A stretch of 63,497 bases of DNA from Bremia lactucae (taxonomy: Eukaryota; Oomycota; Peronosporomycetes; Peronosporales; Peronosporaceae): the NCBI RefSeq assembly GCF_004359215.1, contig NC_090615.1, positions 3,560,415-3,623,911 on the forward strand, written 5' to 3'. A program made the translations under genes and the position numbers. Below, in pieces: positions 52,755-63,355 of the stretch (positions within the stretch are counted from its first letter, which is position 1; every line of letters starts with the position of its first letter). The notes under the pieces were generated by a model that was given only the letters and a program-made list of their open reading frames with translations, was not told where the DNA came from and made no database searches.

Positions 52755-53930
52755 ATGACGACACCCAATGGCAAAGCGGTAGGAATCTGTGGCGCTACGG
52801 GCGCTGTGGGCATTGAAATCATCTCGGTCTTGGCCGAACTAAAATTTCCAGTTAAGCAGTTGGTGCTCTTCGCATCAACGCGCTCTGCAGGCAAAAAGGT
52901 CGACACTCCGTTTGGTGCTGTGTCGATCTCCCTCTATTCCGTGGAAAAAGCAGCCAAACTAGACTATATTTTCCTGGCCGTATCGGGTGACTTCTCACTA
53001 CAGTACGCCAAGGAATTGGCGGCCGTGCCGAATGGACCCGTGGTCATCGACAACTCATCCGCATTTCGTCGCGATCCGGAGGTTCCACTGGCAATTCCCG
53101 AGATCAATGGCCATGTGCTCATTCAGAAGGAAGGCCAACCGCACGCCAAGCTCATTGCCAATCCTAACTGCACTACTGCCATCGCTGCCATGGCGCTTTG
53201 GCCACTGCACTGTGAATTTGGCATTAAGAAGCTTATTGTATCGACCTATCAAGCAGCAAGCGGGGCCGGCGCCGCCGGTATGGAGGAGCTAGCAAATGGA
53301 GCCAAAGCCTTTTTAGCTGACGAGCCCGTCACTTACAAGGTTTTTTCGTACCCACTTCCGTTTAACCTAATCCCGCATATCGACAAATTTCAAGAAAATG
53401 GTTACACCAAAGAAGAGATGAAGGTCACATGGGAGACGCGCAAGATCTTTAACGAGCCCCATCTGGCGGTAAGTTGTACGGCTGCCCGCATTCCAATTAT
53501 GCGAGCACACTCGGAGGCGCTGACAATTGAAACGATTAAGCCTGTGAACATTGCTCGCGCTCGCGAAATTCTAGCAAAGGCCGACGGCGTGGACCTTGTA
53601 GATGAGCCAGACAAGCTGCTGTATCCCATGCCAAAGAACGCTACGAAAAAGTTCAATATTGAAGCAGGCCGATTACGAAAGAGCTTAGTTTTTGGAGACT
53701 ATGGCCTTGAGCTGTTTGTATCTGGCGACCAGCTTCTACGCGGGGCGGCATTGAATGCCGTGCTGATCGTCAGCTTTCTCGAAAATCCTCGCTCAATTCC
53801 ACAATTTACGAAAAAAGTGTCCATGTTCACACTGTCGAAGGACCAGCAGCAGACTATGCTTAGCGTTGTGGCGGGTGTTGCTGTCGGCGTGGCTTCTGTT
53901 TTAGCTTATGGCGTTTTCAAGAGACATTAA
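52755..53930 (+). CDS. ASD: ASD with C-terminal anchor, copy 2
   Basis: The 391-residue protein is the same as copy 1, including Cys139, His252 and the tail helix 368-388. It is divergent from ECI1 copy 2 over the same 447-base region. Real duplication or assembly artefact is undecided, and the artefact is more likely. Confidence 0.92.
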   Translation: MTTPNGKAVGICGATGAVGIEIISVLAELKFPVKQLVLFASTRSAGKKVDTPFGAVSISLYSVEKAAKLDYIFLAVSGDFSLQYAKELAAVPNGPVVIDNSSAFRRDPEVPLAIPEINGHVLIQKEGQPHAKLIANPNCTTAIAAMALWPLHCEFGIKKLIVSTYQAASGAGAAGMEELANGAKAFLADEPVTYKVFSYPLPFNLIPHIDKFQENGYTKEEMKVTWETRKIFNEPHLAVSCTAARIPIMRAHSEALTIETIKPVNIARAREILAKADGVDLVDEPDKLLYPMPKNATKKFNIEAGRLRKSLVFGDYGLELFVSGDQLLRGAALNAVLIVSFLENPRSIPQFTKKVSMFTLSKDQQQTMLSVVAGVAVGVASVLAYGVFKRH

Positions 53931-54396
53931 GCTGTAAAGAAAATGCTTTTGATTTTAAAGTTTATATAATCATGATAAGCGCATTTTACCAAATTTACTC
54001 CTGGCAATCGGAGCTGAGCTTCTCGAACAGTAAGATGCACTTCCGAACCCTTAAGCATCGCGTTAAATCCATATAATCCGATGAAAGTGCTTGTGGTAAA
54101 GCTAATGCACTGCTGCATCATGCTTTAAAATTCTGTTTAATTTACTGACTTTCGCTTCTTACGTCCGTCATTCTTCTGACGATGTTTGTTGTAATCAAAT
54201 AATGTTTTTTATTCAGCAGCACTGCTTGGAAAAGACTATATCGAGAGTTGTACGAGCATCTTCAAATAAATCAACTTGGAAGCAATGAGAAATTACGCAG
54301 ATAAACTAATTGATGAAGCTCGAATTACCGCGGGACACCCCGTTAAAGTAGATGCATTATGTATTTGGGCGAGGTTTATTGCTGTTGTGTAGAATA

Positions 54397-54850
54397 TAAT
54401 TGCATTCCGTTCTATGACAAGTATCATTTCCTTAGGGAGTAATAATTAATATTATGTTCTACAAAAGGAAACATACAATTAATTATCTTATTAATTATTC
54501 GACTTTAAGAGTTCCAATATTCCAAATTTGGTAATATTGATGCAATAAGACATTATTTCTAATAATCTAACCCGCCCATCGTCACAAGACACGTTTGTGC
54601 GGTGCGCAAGGAGGCGCCAAACATAGTTTGCTGCTAATATAATTAAGTCAGTAGTAGATAGAAGATCGTTACGTCGGAGCTTGATATATTAATACAGCTT
54701 TACTTCTTCTCTATTCTAAAGCCTTAGTCTAGACCCTTGGAGCTAAGTTTCTTAGCTTCATAGAAAAATTCTTTATACCCTTGTGCACGTGAAATTTCGA
54801 GGCACCTCACCTACGCTGTAATCAGTGTATTAGTGAAAGGTGCCCTGTTA
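54397..54850 (+). repeat. 5' LTR of Gypsy family C, copy 2
   Basis: As at 47,725-48,178. In this copy the element continues to a 3' LTR at 59,041, so this is the one to read as the full element. Confidence 0.8.
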
Positions 54851-54903
54851 CACCTGGTAGCACTTCGTAGTCCATTCAACAACCTATGCACGTTCCATCC
54901 AAC

Positions 54904-56186
54904 ATGGACATGTTGGATGGAGAAGGAGGGAGATTTTCAGCCCCTCAAAGAGACTATCACGCTACGCGTGAAGGATTTACTCATCTGGGTGACCTCGAAT
55001 GGAGAGCGGTCGAACGAATGAGTTCGGTCGTAGGCGGGTCAGCCGTAGGCGCCATGCTGTAAACTCTGGGCAGAGATGAACAGCATGCGGTCATGGCCGA
55101 GTTCAAACAACACGAGCTCGACGGGGCCCGAGAGAAAGTAGCTTTGCTTCAGCAGCAAGGCTCTCAACACGAGGAGGTGTTGAGAGAACAGGGTGCTCAA
55201 CAACTGGACTTGGTGAGACAGCAGCATATAAATGCTGCTAATGGGCCGACGCTCCCGCGTTGACCCGAAAGCTTAAAGATCGAAATCTCTAAGTCTGTGG
55301 CAGTCGAAGGCGACTCCCTTTTAAGGTGCTTCGTCGAATTAGACGCCGCCAAGAAGCTCGCCGTATCAGTGACGATGCAACGAAAGTAAAATTTGGCACG
55401 TCCAACTTAGCCGGACGTGCCAAATCTTGGGCCTTGGGCCTCAAGCTTCACGACCCAATAGTTTTTGGGTCGTATGAAGTATTAAAGACCCGGCTAAGGC
55501 GAACATTTGAGCTGCCACGTGCGATTCCAGGGCTAGAGCCGAGCTCCAGGATTTGAAGCAGTGTAAGCGTGACCTTCACGCTAATGCGGTCAGTTGTGTC
55601 GGGAGTATCCGATTAGTGAACACACACAAGTTACTGTGTTAAACAAGAGTCTCGCAGATGATCCTATCGAGACCGACCTGTTCCGGCTTGAATAGAGACG
55701 CTTGGACAATCGATCTCTGCAGCGGAACAAGAGGACTTCAGGCTTAAACAGGCTTTCGTCCTCTCGGGTGTTTATCATCCACCGATACGACAAGAAATCG
55801 GAGGTCTAGAAACCATGGATCTCTCGTTTGTAAGGAGCGATAAACCTCGCTTTTCAAGATACAAACGATTACAAAAATGTTATCGTTGTCAAAAGACGGC
55901 CCACTACGCCTATGAGTTTAGTGTTCCACGGGTAGTGCATAGAAACACTGAGCTGAAAGATCGACCTTCTGGTAGAAACAGCGTAGGACGCGGATCCGAC
56001 GCTGTTGCGAAATCGCAACGGCGAGGTGGATCGTCAAAAAAACGGTCGAGGTCAGTAGGTGTGGAGCGCCCTACTGATCTAGCAACGTCAAAGGAATTTC
56101 CAGCCCTTTTGACGGTAGGTGTTCCTCACACACAAACATGGTGTGTAACTGCCCTAGGGGATGAGTTCCATATCATCAACCTGTAA
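54904..56186 (+). pseudogene. Gypsy family C gag, copy 2
   Basis: Same sequence and breaks as 48232-49514: early stop, coiled-coil-like segment, and a CCHC knuckle with Phe at the last ligand. Confidence 0.75.
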
Positions 56187-56457
56187 TATTGTGGCAAATT
56201 TATTGACACTAAAGTATCTAGACGATTGTGGGGCGTCGAACAATATTATTCGACGCCAATCGCAAGAAGATCGCAGACTCAACTTTATTGAGCGTGATAT
56301 CCCTCTAACGAGGATGACAGTGTGCCTAGCAGCAGGCGCATCTGTAACAGCAAAGAAACGTGTAGTTGGTATCCAATACACGTTGAAGGGTAAACAGTAC
56401 CGTGATGATTTCATCGTTCTTGATTTGGATGAAAAATTTGATGTAATCCTTTGATTA
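56161..56457 (+). pseudogene. Gypsy family C protease, copy 2
   Basis: Same as 49489-49785, with Asp-Cys-Gly at the active site. Confidence 0.75.
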
Positions 56458-57426
56458 CCAGGGCTCCGAATTACAAGTCATGCATAAATTGGCAGCATTA
56501 AGCCTTGATGATGCCTTTCTCTCGTTCAACAGATAGCAAACTCATGAACGTCTTGGATGGCTCATAAGCGTGTGGATATCCTACGAGTGAGTGCAATAGG
56601 CTCACTTGTGGGTCGGTTGTTTGCACGACTGCACAAAACATCCGTATGAATACCCATCACACCTTGGAGTTACATCTCGACGGCTGTGCATAAGCATAGG
56701 CAGCGCCGAAGTTCGACCGCTCGAATTAGTTGATTGGTACAAACAAGAATGCTTGCTGGAAAAGCAACATCCAAAAAAACATCGAACGCCTGTCTATAAG
56801 AGACAGTGCGAAAGTCCTAGATCGATTGGAGGGTCGATCGTAGAGGATCCCGCTGTGGTAGCGCAACCACAGCTGGAGGCAATTAGGGAGAATACTCCCC
56901 AAATAAAACTTAAGAGATTAAGTCCCCAAGAATCTGCGGGTATAAGTCCCCAGAAACCTGCTCCCAAGTACCTTCAGGATTTATTTTTAAAAAGAAAACT
57001 GAGACATTAAATCTCTTCGTAAACAATGGATCAAGTGTAGGCGCTTATACACTTGATCTAATAGCGCCTCCGAAGTTAACTTGGGAAAGAACTTAACTGC
57101 CTACACTTGGGCTTGAACGGGTCTTGTGTGATCTGCGTAATGGCAAAGTCAAGCAGATTTGCGTACTTGTCACAGATGACAACTACGTGGCCAATATTCG
57201 GTCGGCAATAGTATTTGCTGAGAACGAACGGGTTCTCAGCAGCATATCGATGGACGAACGTGTCCTCGATGAAAAGACTCGGATTGAACGTCTTACGTCC
57301 TAATCCTGGAAGTCTTAAAAGACAAACCCTTTAGTACGAGGCTTTTTCCGATTCCGGATTAAAAGGAACGGTCTAAGCATCCGCCAAAGCCTGTTGTGTC
57401 CCGATCCAAAGCCTTATGGTCTCGGG
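56458..57426 (+). pseudogene. Gypsy family C linker, copy 2
   Basis: Same as 49786-50754. In this copy the sequence runs on past CTCGGG into ACAGAGTCTGATTC without an N. Confidence 0.6.
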
Positions 57427-57630
57427 ACAGAGTCTGATTCTCATGAAGCAGACGATCCACTCTTTTCACCAAGGTCACGAGAAACATTATCGATCGACAC
57501 CGCTAACTCGCGGCGACGAGATTTCTCGTGATTAATGCCCTCCCTCAAACAGTGAAGGGTGTGATCCAAATCACGATGTTGATTCGGGTTCCCAAACTAT
57601 GCGGACCCGATTTTTCCTCACCCTTCACAT
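57427..57630. other. Junction between Gypsy linker and antisense region
   Basis: No domain recognised. On the minus strand the end of the antisense coding region may extend here. Confidence 0.3.
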
Positions 57631-58902
57631 TCATAGGATTCGAGTGGCCAGAAGCGTTTCCTTGTTAAACACCCCTCGAGCCACCGCGAGGTAAAGGGGG
57701 TTAGAACGAGTTATATCGTTCGATGGCGAGGGTATCCACCCTCGCATGATAGTCGGGAACCTCGTTTTCAACTGATGATGGACGCTTTGGGTCTCGTCCG
57801 ATAGTACGACGAGACCCATCCTCCTCGACAGAGGGTCAATCAGAGAACGACCGCTCGTAAAAGGATTGGAGGTTTTCAATCCGTAGGCGCACCTCATGTG
57901 GGATGAGCGTCCTCCAATAAAGTTCTTTTAGGGAGTATGCTTCCTTAGGGGCATGACCTGCGCCCTTATCGTAGCATGGACATGAGTCCCCCACGAGAGA
58001 CAAGGTATCCCTGCCTTTCTAGACTAACGGTGCAACTTATAGCGTGCACCGACTGCGGTCCGTTTTTCGAATTATTCACGAAAAACATCCAGTTTGTCAA
58101 GCCAGGCCTCGCGGCCTATGCTTTGCACATTCTGGACAAATGCCGGCCAAGCTTGGTACAAACGTTTGACATCCTTTGCCCGCTTACAAGTGTACCACCA
58201 ACGCCGGAAAATGGCCTCGATGAAGAATTGCGTTTCATCCTCACCAAGTTTGTGAAGCCTGGATGTGTCGTATAACGGAATATGATATCGATAGTTGGTC
58301 ATACCAGACCAACCAATTACGCTACCCTTATAGGGCAACCAATGATTCTTTCCGAAAGCGAGCTGCAACGCATTGCGGTCCCTCTAATGCTGACAGTTAA
58401 CGCTGACACGGCTCTCGGAGCGACCCTAATAATCACTCCTTTCCTGGTGATGCAAATTAGCACCACCAGCAGCATTCTTCCCTGCACGATCACTTTGTTC
58501 CAGATGAATTAGGGGCCGACGAGTGACTGCAATTTTCTTACGTTTTGCTGCGACCAATCTTGTCATCACCTCTTTAGTTGTCACGTTAGAACCCAAAGAT
58601 TTAACGGGCTCGGCCCCGGGTGATCCGGCGGCCTTCACAGTAGCCACTGAGTCGGGCGATGACGGTGACTTGGACCAGTCACCTACAATTGGTGTAGCAG
58701 GTGACTTGTCACCGTCACCAGCAATGGCATCAACAGATGATATGATCCAGTCATCTTCAATGGGACTAGGAGGGGACGCATTTCCCACAGTTGACGCATT
58801 AACGTCTACTGAAGCATTTGCATCACCAGCAGCTGCACTGATCCGTGCAGCTGCCAGCTTTGCGGCCTCACGAGCGACGAGCACGGACTTATTTGTCGTC
58901 AT
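57631..58902 (-). pseudogene. Long antisense coding region inside Gypsy family C
   Basis: The minus-strand ATG at 58902 (MTTNKSVLVAREAAKLAAAR) opens an Ala/Ser/Pro/Asp-rich segment with repeated D-W/S-P motifs (SPIEDDWIIS, TPIVGDWSKSPSSP). It is followed by a basic stretch (LVAAKRKKIAVTRRP) and a stop at 58,426. After a shift, the frame at 58,368-58,072 holds a dense, folded-looking domain (YDTSRLHKLGEDET, FIEAIFRRWWYTCKRAKDV, LYQAWPAFVQNVQS). A third piece at 57,897-57,631 continues (VLSDETQSVHHQL, LYLAVARGVF). Two or three lesions separate what was probably one protein of about 420 residues. I do not recognise the family. Its place, opposite in strand and next to the 3' LTR, matches families A and B. 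Confidence 0.5.
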
Positions 58903-59040
58903 GTGCAAACAGATTGATTTCTGAACAAAAATCAATAATGCGACAAAATTTAAAATTTTAATAAATATCAATATTGCAAAATTACAGGGAATGACCAAGT
59001 ATTCCCTGTCACCCAAATCAGTCATTTTTGGTTAAGGGGT

Positions 59041-59411
59041 TGATGCAACGGGGTGTTTCTTTACATAAGTATTATTTCCTTAGAGAGTAATAATTTTTAT
59101 TATGTTCTATGATAGGAAATAAGCAAAGAAGTACAGATAATTATCTTAATTGATTGTTTGACCTTAAGAGTTCCAATTTTACCAAATTTAATAACATCAA
59201 TGCAATACTACATTAGTTCTATTGATTGGTTGGTTTAAGTTTAACTTAACCCCGGCAATCGTCACAAGACACAATTTTGCGATGCGCAGGGAGGCGCCAT
59301 ACATAGTGTTATAAAATACCTAATAAAGTCAGTAGTGAAAGAAGATTGTTACGTTGGAGCTTCATATATATTCAGTTTTGCTTTTCTCTATTCTAAAGCC
59401 TCAGCCTAAAG
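59041..59411 (+). repeat. 3' LTR of Gypsy family C, truncated
   Basis: Starts TGATGCAACGGGGTG after a purine tract and follows the 5' LTR up to CTATTCTAAAGCC. The last 130 bases or so are missing where Copia sequence begins. Confidence 0.8.
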
Positions 59412-59415
59412 TGAA

Positions 59416-60300
59416 TCGGATTTTGTTAGTTCATATTGCGTTCAATGAAATGGCTCCACGATAAATCGTATCCGGCCAATATTCTAAATCCTCGCTATGC
59501 TGAAGTAAAACTCCGTCGCACTTACATTCTCTTGGCCTCGGTGTGCGTCTTTGCATCTGCCTCATGGACTTGCATAACGGTCTCTTCCATACCTGTCTGT
59601 TCACTCATGTCTTATGTCGCGCGTTTGGATGCTCCGCACGTGGCATGAAGAGCTCGAATCCACGGTTGCTTGTCGGCCTTACCGTTTTGTCTTTCCAGTA
59701 ATGTATCCCCTACAACATTATGCAGCTGCTCGATCTTCATGTCGAAGGATCCCTAGATGTTCATGACATGCTGAGTCACGATCACGATCTTGGCCCTCCG
59801 TGAAAACACGCGATATTTCTTGGTCTCATTGCTGCGACTTACGATCGTACCAATTTGCGCCCGGTGCACGAGTGAGTTCTTTTCGGGTCACGATATACAG
59901 TGCACGCCAACCAAACGCCACGATTTAGCGAATATCGGACGCTTGACCCGTAAGCACCTCGATTGGCGACGCGTTCTTCTCATTAGAGCTTGAGGGACTA
60001 CAATTTAAAATTTACGCCGAGTGCCCGACCGCGTCTCCCCAGAACGCCAGCGGGAGCTTGCTTGCAAATATCATGGATCGTGCCATGTATACCACCATCC
60101 GGTGCATACGCTCAGCCTTGCTGTTTGATGATTGATTTCATGCTTCGCTCACCTGACATGAGACTTGCAGAATAAGTCAACATTCTGATACTAACCTCGA
60201 CAATCGGTGCGAAGCAGGTGTTCGCGGCAGTCGAAACGCTTTTCAAAGAAAAGCAAGAAGTGCTCGAACTCCTTTGCCGCTTGGTCCTTTGTGCGCGTGA
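59416..60300 (-). pseudogene. Copia integrase, later part, fragmented
   Basis: The strand opposite 59,436-60,300 has integrase-like pieces in several frames (for example KEFEHFLLFFEKRFDC near 60,250), with frequent stops. No YVDD box was found. Confidence 0.45.
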
Positions 60301-60321
60301 GAAAACATGGCAGTAATTGCT

Positions 60322-60639
60322 CTAGCGATCAATAAAGTTCACGAGATACCGGTTTCCTCGCCGGTCTTTTGGCGTCATCGGTCCATCGAGGTCCGAGCAG
60401 ATAAAGCCACCAATGCGATCAATCGGAGAGTGCACGCTCGTGCCCTGCTTCGACTGCGCGCTCTTCTTTTGCTTACTCTGTGCGCACGTGACGCACACCA
60501 TGCGCCGACAGTCCGTAAGCTGAATATTAGAGCCGGGCTCGAGCGCCATCCTCTCGATTGTGTCGTACGAGTGATGTCCGAAGCTCTGATGAAAACGCAT
60601 GTGCTCTCCGCTGTACGTCTTGTCTACGCTGTGTTTCAT
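60322..60639 (-). pseudogene. Copia GAG-pre-integrase and start of integrase
   Basis: A 105-residue frame: MRFHQSFGHHSYDTIERM, then MVCVTCAQSKQKKSAQSKQ (CX2C), then GGFICSDLDGPMTPKDR with the first catalytic Asp, and YLVNFIDR. Integrase inserts the cDNA copy. The frame continues upstream and downstream in other frames. Confidence 0.78.
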
Positions 60640-61260
60640 TAGCGGTCGAAGCCATAATGATGCCAGGCTTGCTGGTGCAGTCGTCTGCAGCTAGCGTCAC
60701 TACAACGAGCGCGTTGTTCTGAATAGCCACATCAAAAACGACGTCACCGCTTTCGATTGATCCGATCGCTCACCGATCGTTTACGTACGCAAGTCCGTAT
60801 CCTTTGAGATCGAGCTTGCCGTACGACAATACGTCGCTGGCTAGCATTGGCGCATAGTAGTCGTTCCGTTAGACGAACGATGCTCGACTTGCTAAATGCA
60901 ATTGCACGCAGCAGCACGCTAACGACCAGCGTCAATTGAAGCATCTTGCCGTCGGCAACGAAACACTGGACGGCACCCTCGACAGCATTTTTCGAGTAGC
61001 GCTGCGTCATTTATGATATGCCGACTCGACCCGCTGTCCAAGATCCAGACCTCTCTTGAGTGCTGCTATCTTGCACGCACAAGGTGTGGTTTTCAACACC
61101 TTTTGTCTTAGCGATTCTCTTCCAGCCACCCTTGGCATCGTTATTTTTTTCTCCTTCTCGTCGATGCAAGATGCCAAAGTATGGCCAAAGCACGCTCGTG
61201 TCTCGACGCGTTGCTTCCTCTCAACGATGTTTGCAACGACGTTTCTCATAAACAAAATCA
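60640..61260 (-). pseudogene. Copia protease
   Basis: On the minus strand near 61,050-61,020 one frame reads REVWILDSGSSRHIIND, the aspartic protease motif. Two overlapping alternative frames are open here but are shadows. A shift precedes the pre-integrase domain. Confidence 0.7.
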
Positions 61261-62377
61261 AACCTCGTGTATCAAATTCGACAGACTGTTAGAAATGCGC
61301 AAGCTCTTCAGCTTCAACGAGAAAGTCGAGACGCCTGGCATCATACTTCACCATGAGTACCATTTGCCACTCACTCGACGCATAGTGGACAATGTTGTCG
61401 AGCAACGTGTGCGTGCTCCGCAGGATTCGCTCACTGCAACCAAGTACAGGTAGTGCTCAGGCTAGGTCGTATTGGCGTCTTTTTCTTCGCCGTGAACAGC
61501 CTCATTCACTGCGACACAGTAATCGTCGTCTTGAACGTCTGGTGAAGTCGCTCTATAACATGGCCAAGCGTCGGGAGCTGACGCCACCAAGTCTCAACCT
61601 GCTTGTTGTAGAACCGCTTGGCTATACCACTGAAGTAGTGAGCGAGCAAGTCGGTCTTCACGTCTTCTGAACAGTCAAAGCCACAAGTGCTTGTGCGTAC
61701 TGAATCTGGCGCATAAGCGTTCGACCTCAGTCCAGATACTCGGACCCTAGACCTCGATACAGCTCCGTCTCGTCAAACTTGCGGATCGTGAGCCTGCGCT
61801 GACGCTCATCTGGAACAAGCGTCGCTTGCTGTGCGACCGGCATTATTCGTCGCGCATAGCCCTGTGCCACTCTGATGCACGGGGCTGGGGCTGCTGTGGC
61901 ACATCGCCGTGCGGAGGGTACATTCTAGCTCGACAGCTTGTCTTCCTGCCCCATGCGCATGCTGCGCGTATGCACGGCTTTGACCGCCCTTAAGCGCACA
62001 GGAGAGTTGCCTAACGCGTCATTGCCCATTGGCGCACTACCGCGACCGTTGCCAAGCGCAGAGTGGAACATCCTAGACTCAATTGCCCCGAGCATCCGCC
62101 CGTCCTTGTCTCGCTGTACTAGCGACGCCTTCATCGGCGCCATCCGCGCTTGGATATCGAGGATAGTAGCAAGTTCTTGCGTTGAAGTTGTTCCCTCTTT
62201 CGTGAGCGGCTGGCGTGCCTTCCACAACCACTGGGAACGCTGTGGCCCTTCGTGGCCGACGTCGAAGCTGACTGAAGTCGGTGCACTCGGCGCGCCGTTG
62301 GAGTCAGTCTTTAAGCTCCTAACCTGTTGAAGGTGGTCTGCGCAGCAGAAGACAAAATTATAAGTGATTATATTCAA
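61261..62377 (-). pseudogene. Copia gag region
   Basis: A 150-residue frame at 62,377-61,925 has the polar RQPLTKEGTTSTQELATIL and ARMAPMKASLVQRDKDGRM. It is probably the gag N-terminus; no ATG-proximal landmark is convincing. The rest to 61,261 is broken, with no intact CCHC knuckle seen. Confidence 0.45.
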
Positions 62378-62899
62378 GATCCTCAGTTTGCTACTCTGTG
62401 CTAACTCTAAGCTTTCCTTGTGACGTCATCGCGGGCGTCATCATGTCGCGTCGTCGTGCGGCCGTGAGATTCGCTCGCGCAACGTACGCTTATGTCACAG
62501 CCTTCTTCTAAGAAGGCGACCTTACACACAAGGTTGTACTGACGTCACGGATGACGTTGCCCGAGACTTCGCGTGCGTACTGTGCATCAGCAAAAATGTT
62601 CAAGGCTTATTTTTATTTAATAGAATTATAAATAAAACATTTTTGTCCTACCCAATGATTAGATGTTATGATGACCCACGTAGATACGAAAGGAGGTCTT
62701 CATATACGGCGGAAGGGAGATCGTATAATTCAGATATATAGCCTTCTCGACCACCACAAATGGCCCCATGAAATTTGGTAGTAGTTTCGTAGTATTAGAA
62801 GAAAAGCAATGCACTTTCCTCGAAGAAGGTGGAAGTAAAAGTACGATAGTTTCATTGTCAGCTTAAATCTGCTATGACAAATAAAATCCATGCGTAAAG
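62378..62899. other. Intergenic, partly GC-rich
   Basis: 62,400-62,600 is CpG-rich with several TGACGTCA-like and GACGTCAC boxes (62,420; 62,551). It could be the 5' LTR or leader of the truncated Copia. No partner copy exists in the window to prove it. Confidence 0.3.
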
Positions 62900-63355
62900 T
62901 GTAACGGTGCACTACGACTTGTACTGTTTCAGTACAAGTCCACTTCACACTGCTTCAGTTGTGAGTGGTGCCTTTCGTTAGGTGACGTACACTGTACGTG
63001 CAGAGGAAGACTTCTCTTAAGACCAGTTAACTTAAGAGGGTAAAATGAAAACTGTATTAATATAGTTAAGTGTTTCTTAATCTATCTTTGTAAATGCTGA
63101 CTTAACTAAAACCTAATACTAAACATGTTAATGAATTCTTATCTCTATCTTATCTTGTAACTCTCTTTGATTACTTCTACAGCTGATTAGTCTGCGGAAT
63201 AAATAGACATAATGGCCTATACCTATTTATGGATAAGAATTCAGGATATTACTATATAAAGTAATATCCTCCAAATATTATCTACCTTTTAGATAATATA
63301 TTAATTAACAACCTTTAAGTGTTAATTTCATGTAACGATACACCCCGTTACATCA
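62900..63355 (-). repeat. LTR of a Gypsy element running off the window
   Basis: TGTAACGGTG at the left and CGTTACATCA at the right, so TG...CA in both senses, 456 bases. The sequence just beyond (CCCCTCCCTTAA) is a polypurine tract on the minus strand, so this is the 3' LTR of a minus-strand element. Confidence 0.75.

Larger units (their letters stand above)
50756..57426. repeat. 6,671-bp direct duplication, copy 2
   Basis: Same length and content as 44084-50754; I found no difference in the stretches I compared. To its right the Gypsy element continues normally. To the left of copy 1 the unassigned region continues. So the two outer flanks join through one copy without loss. Confidence 0.97.
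54397..59411 (+). mobile_element. Ty3/Gypsy family C, pol-deleted, with antisense region
   Basis: 5' LTR, gag, protease and linker (to about 57,350), then no RT, RNase H or integrase. Instead a long minus-strand coding-like region (57,631-58,902) is followed by a purine-rich tract (AAGGGG, 59,033-59,039) and a 3' LTR truncated at its inner-repeat end. It would be a non-autonomous derivative. Confidence 0.78.
59416..62377 (-). mobile_element. Ty1/Copia element, truncated, minus strand
   Basis: Read leftwards from 62377: gag, protease (DSG), GAG-pre-integrase, integrase. The element is cut off at the Gypsy LTR edge near 59,412 before any clear RT. No LTR was identified at the right end. It is less decayed than the Copia at 16.9 kb. 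Confidence 0.72.
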
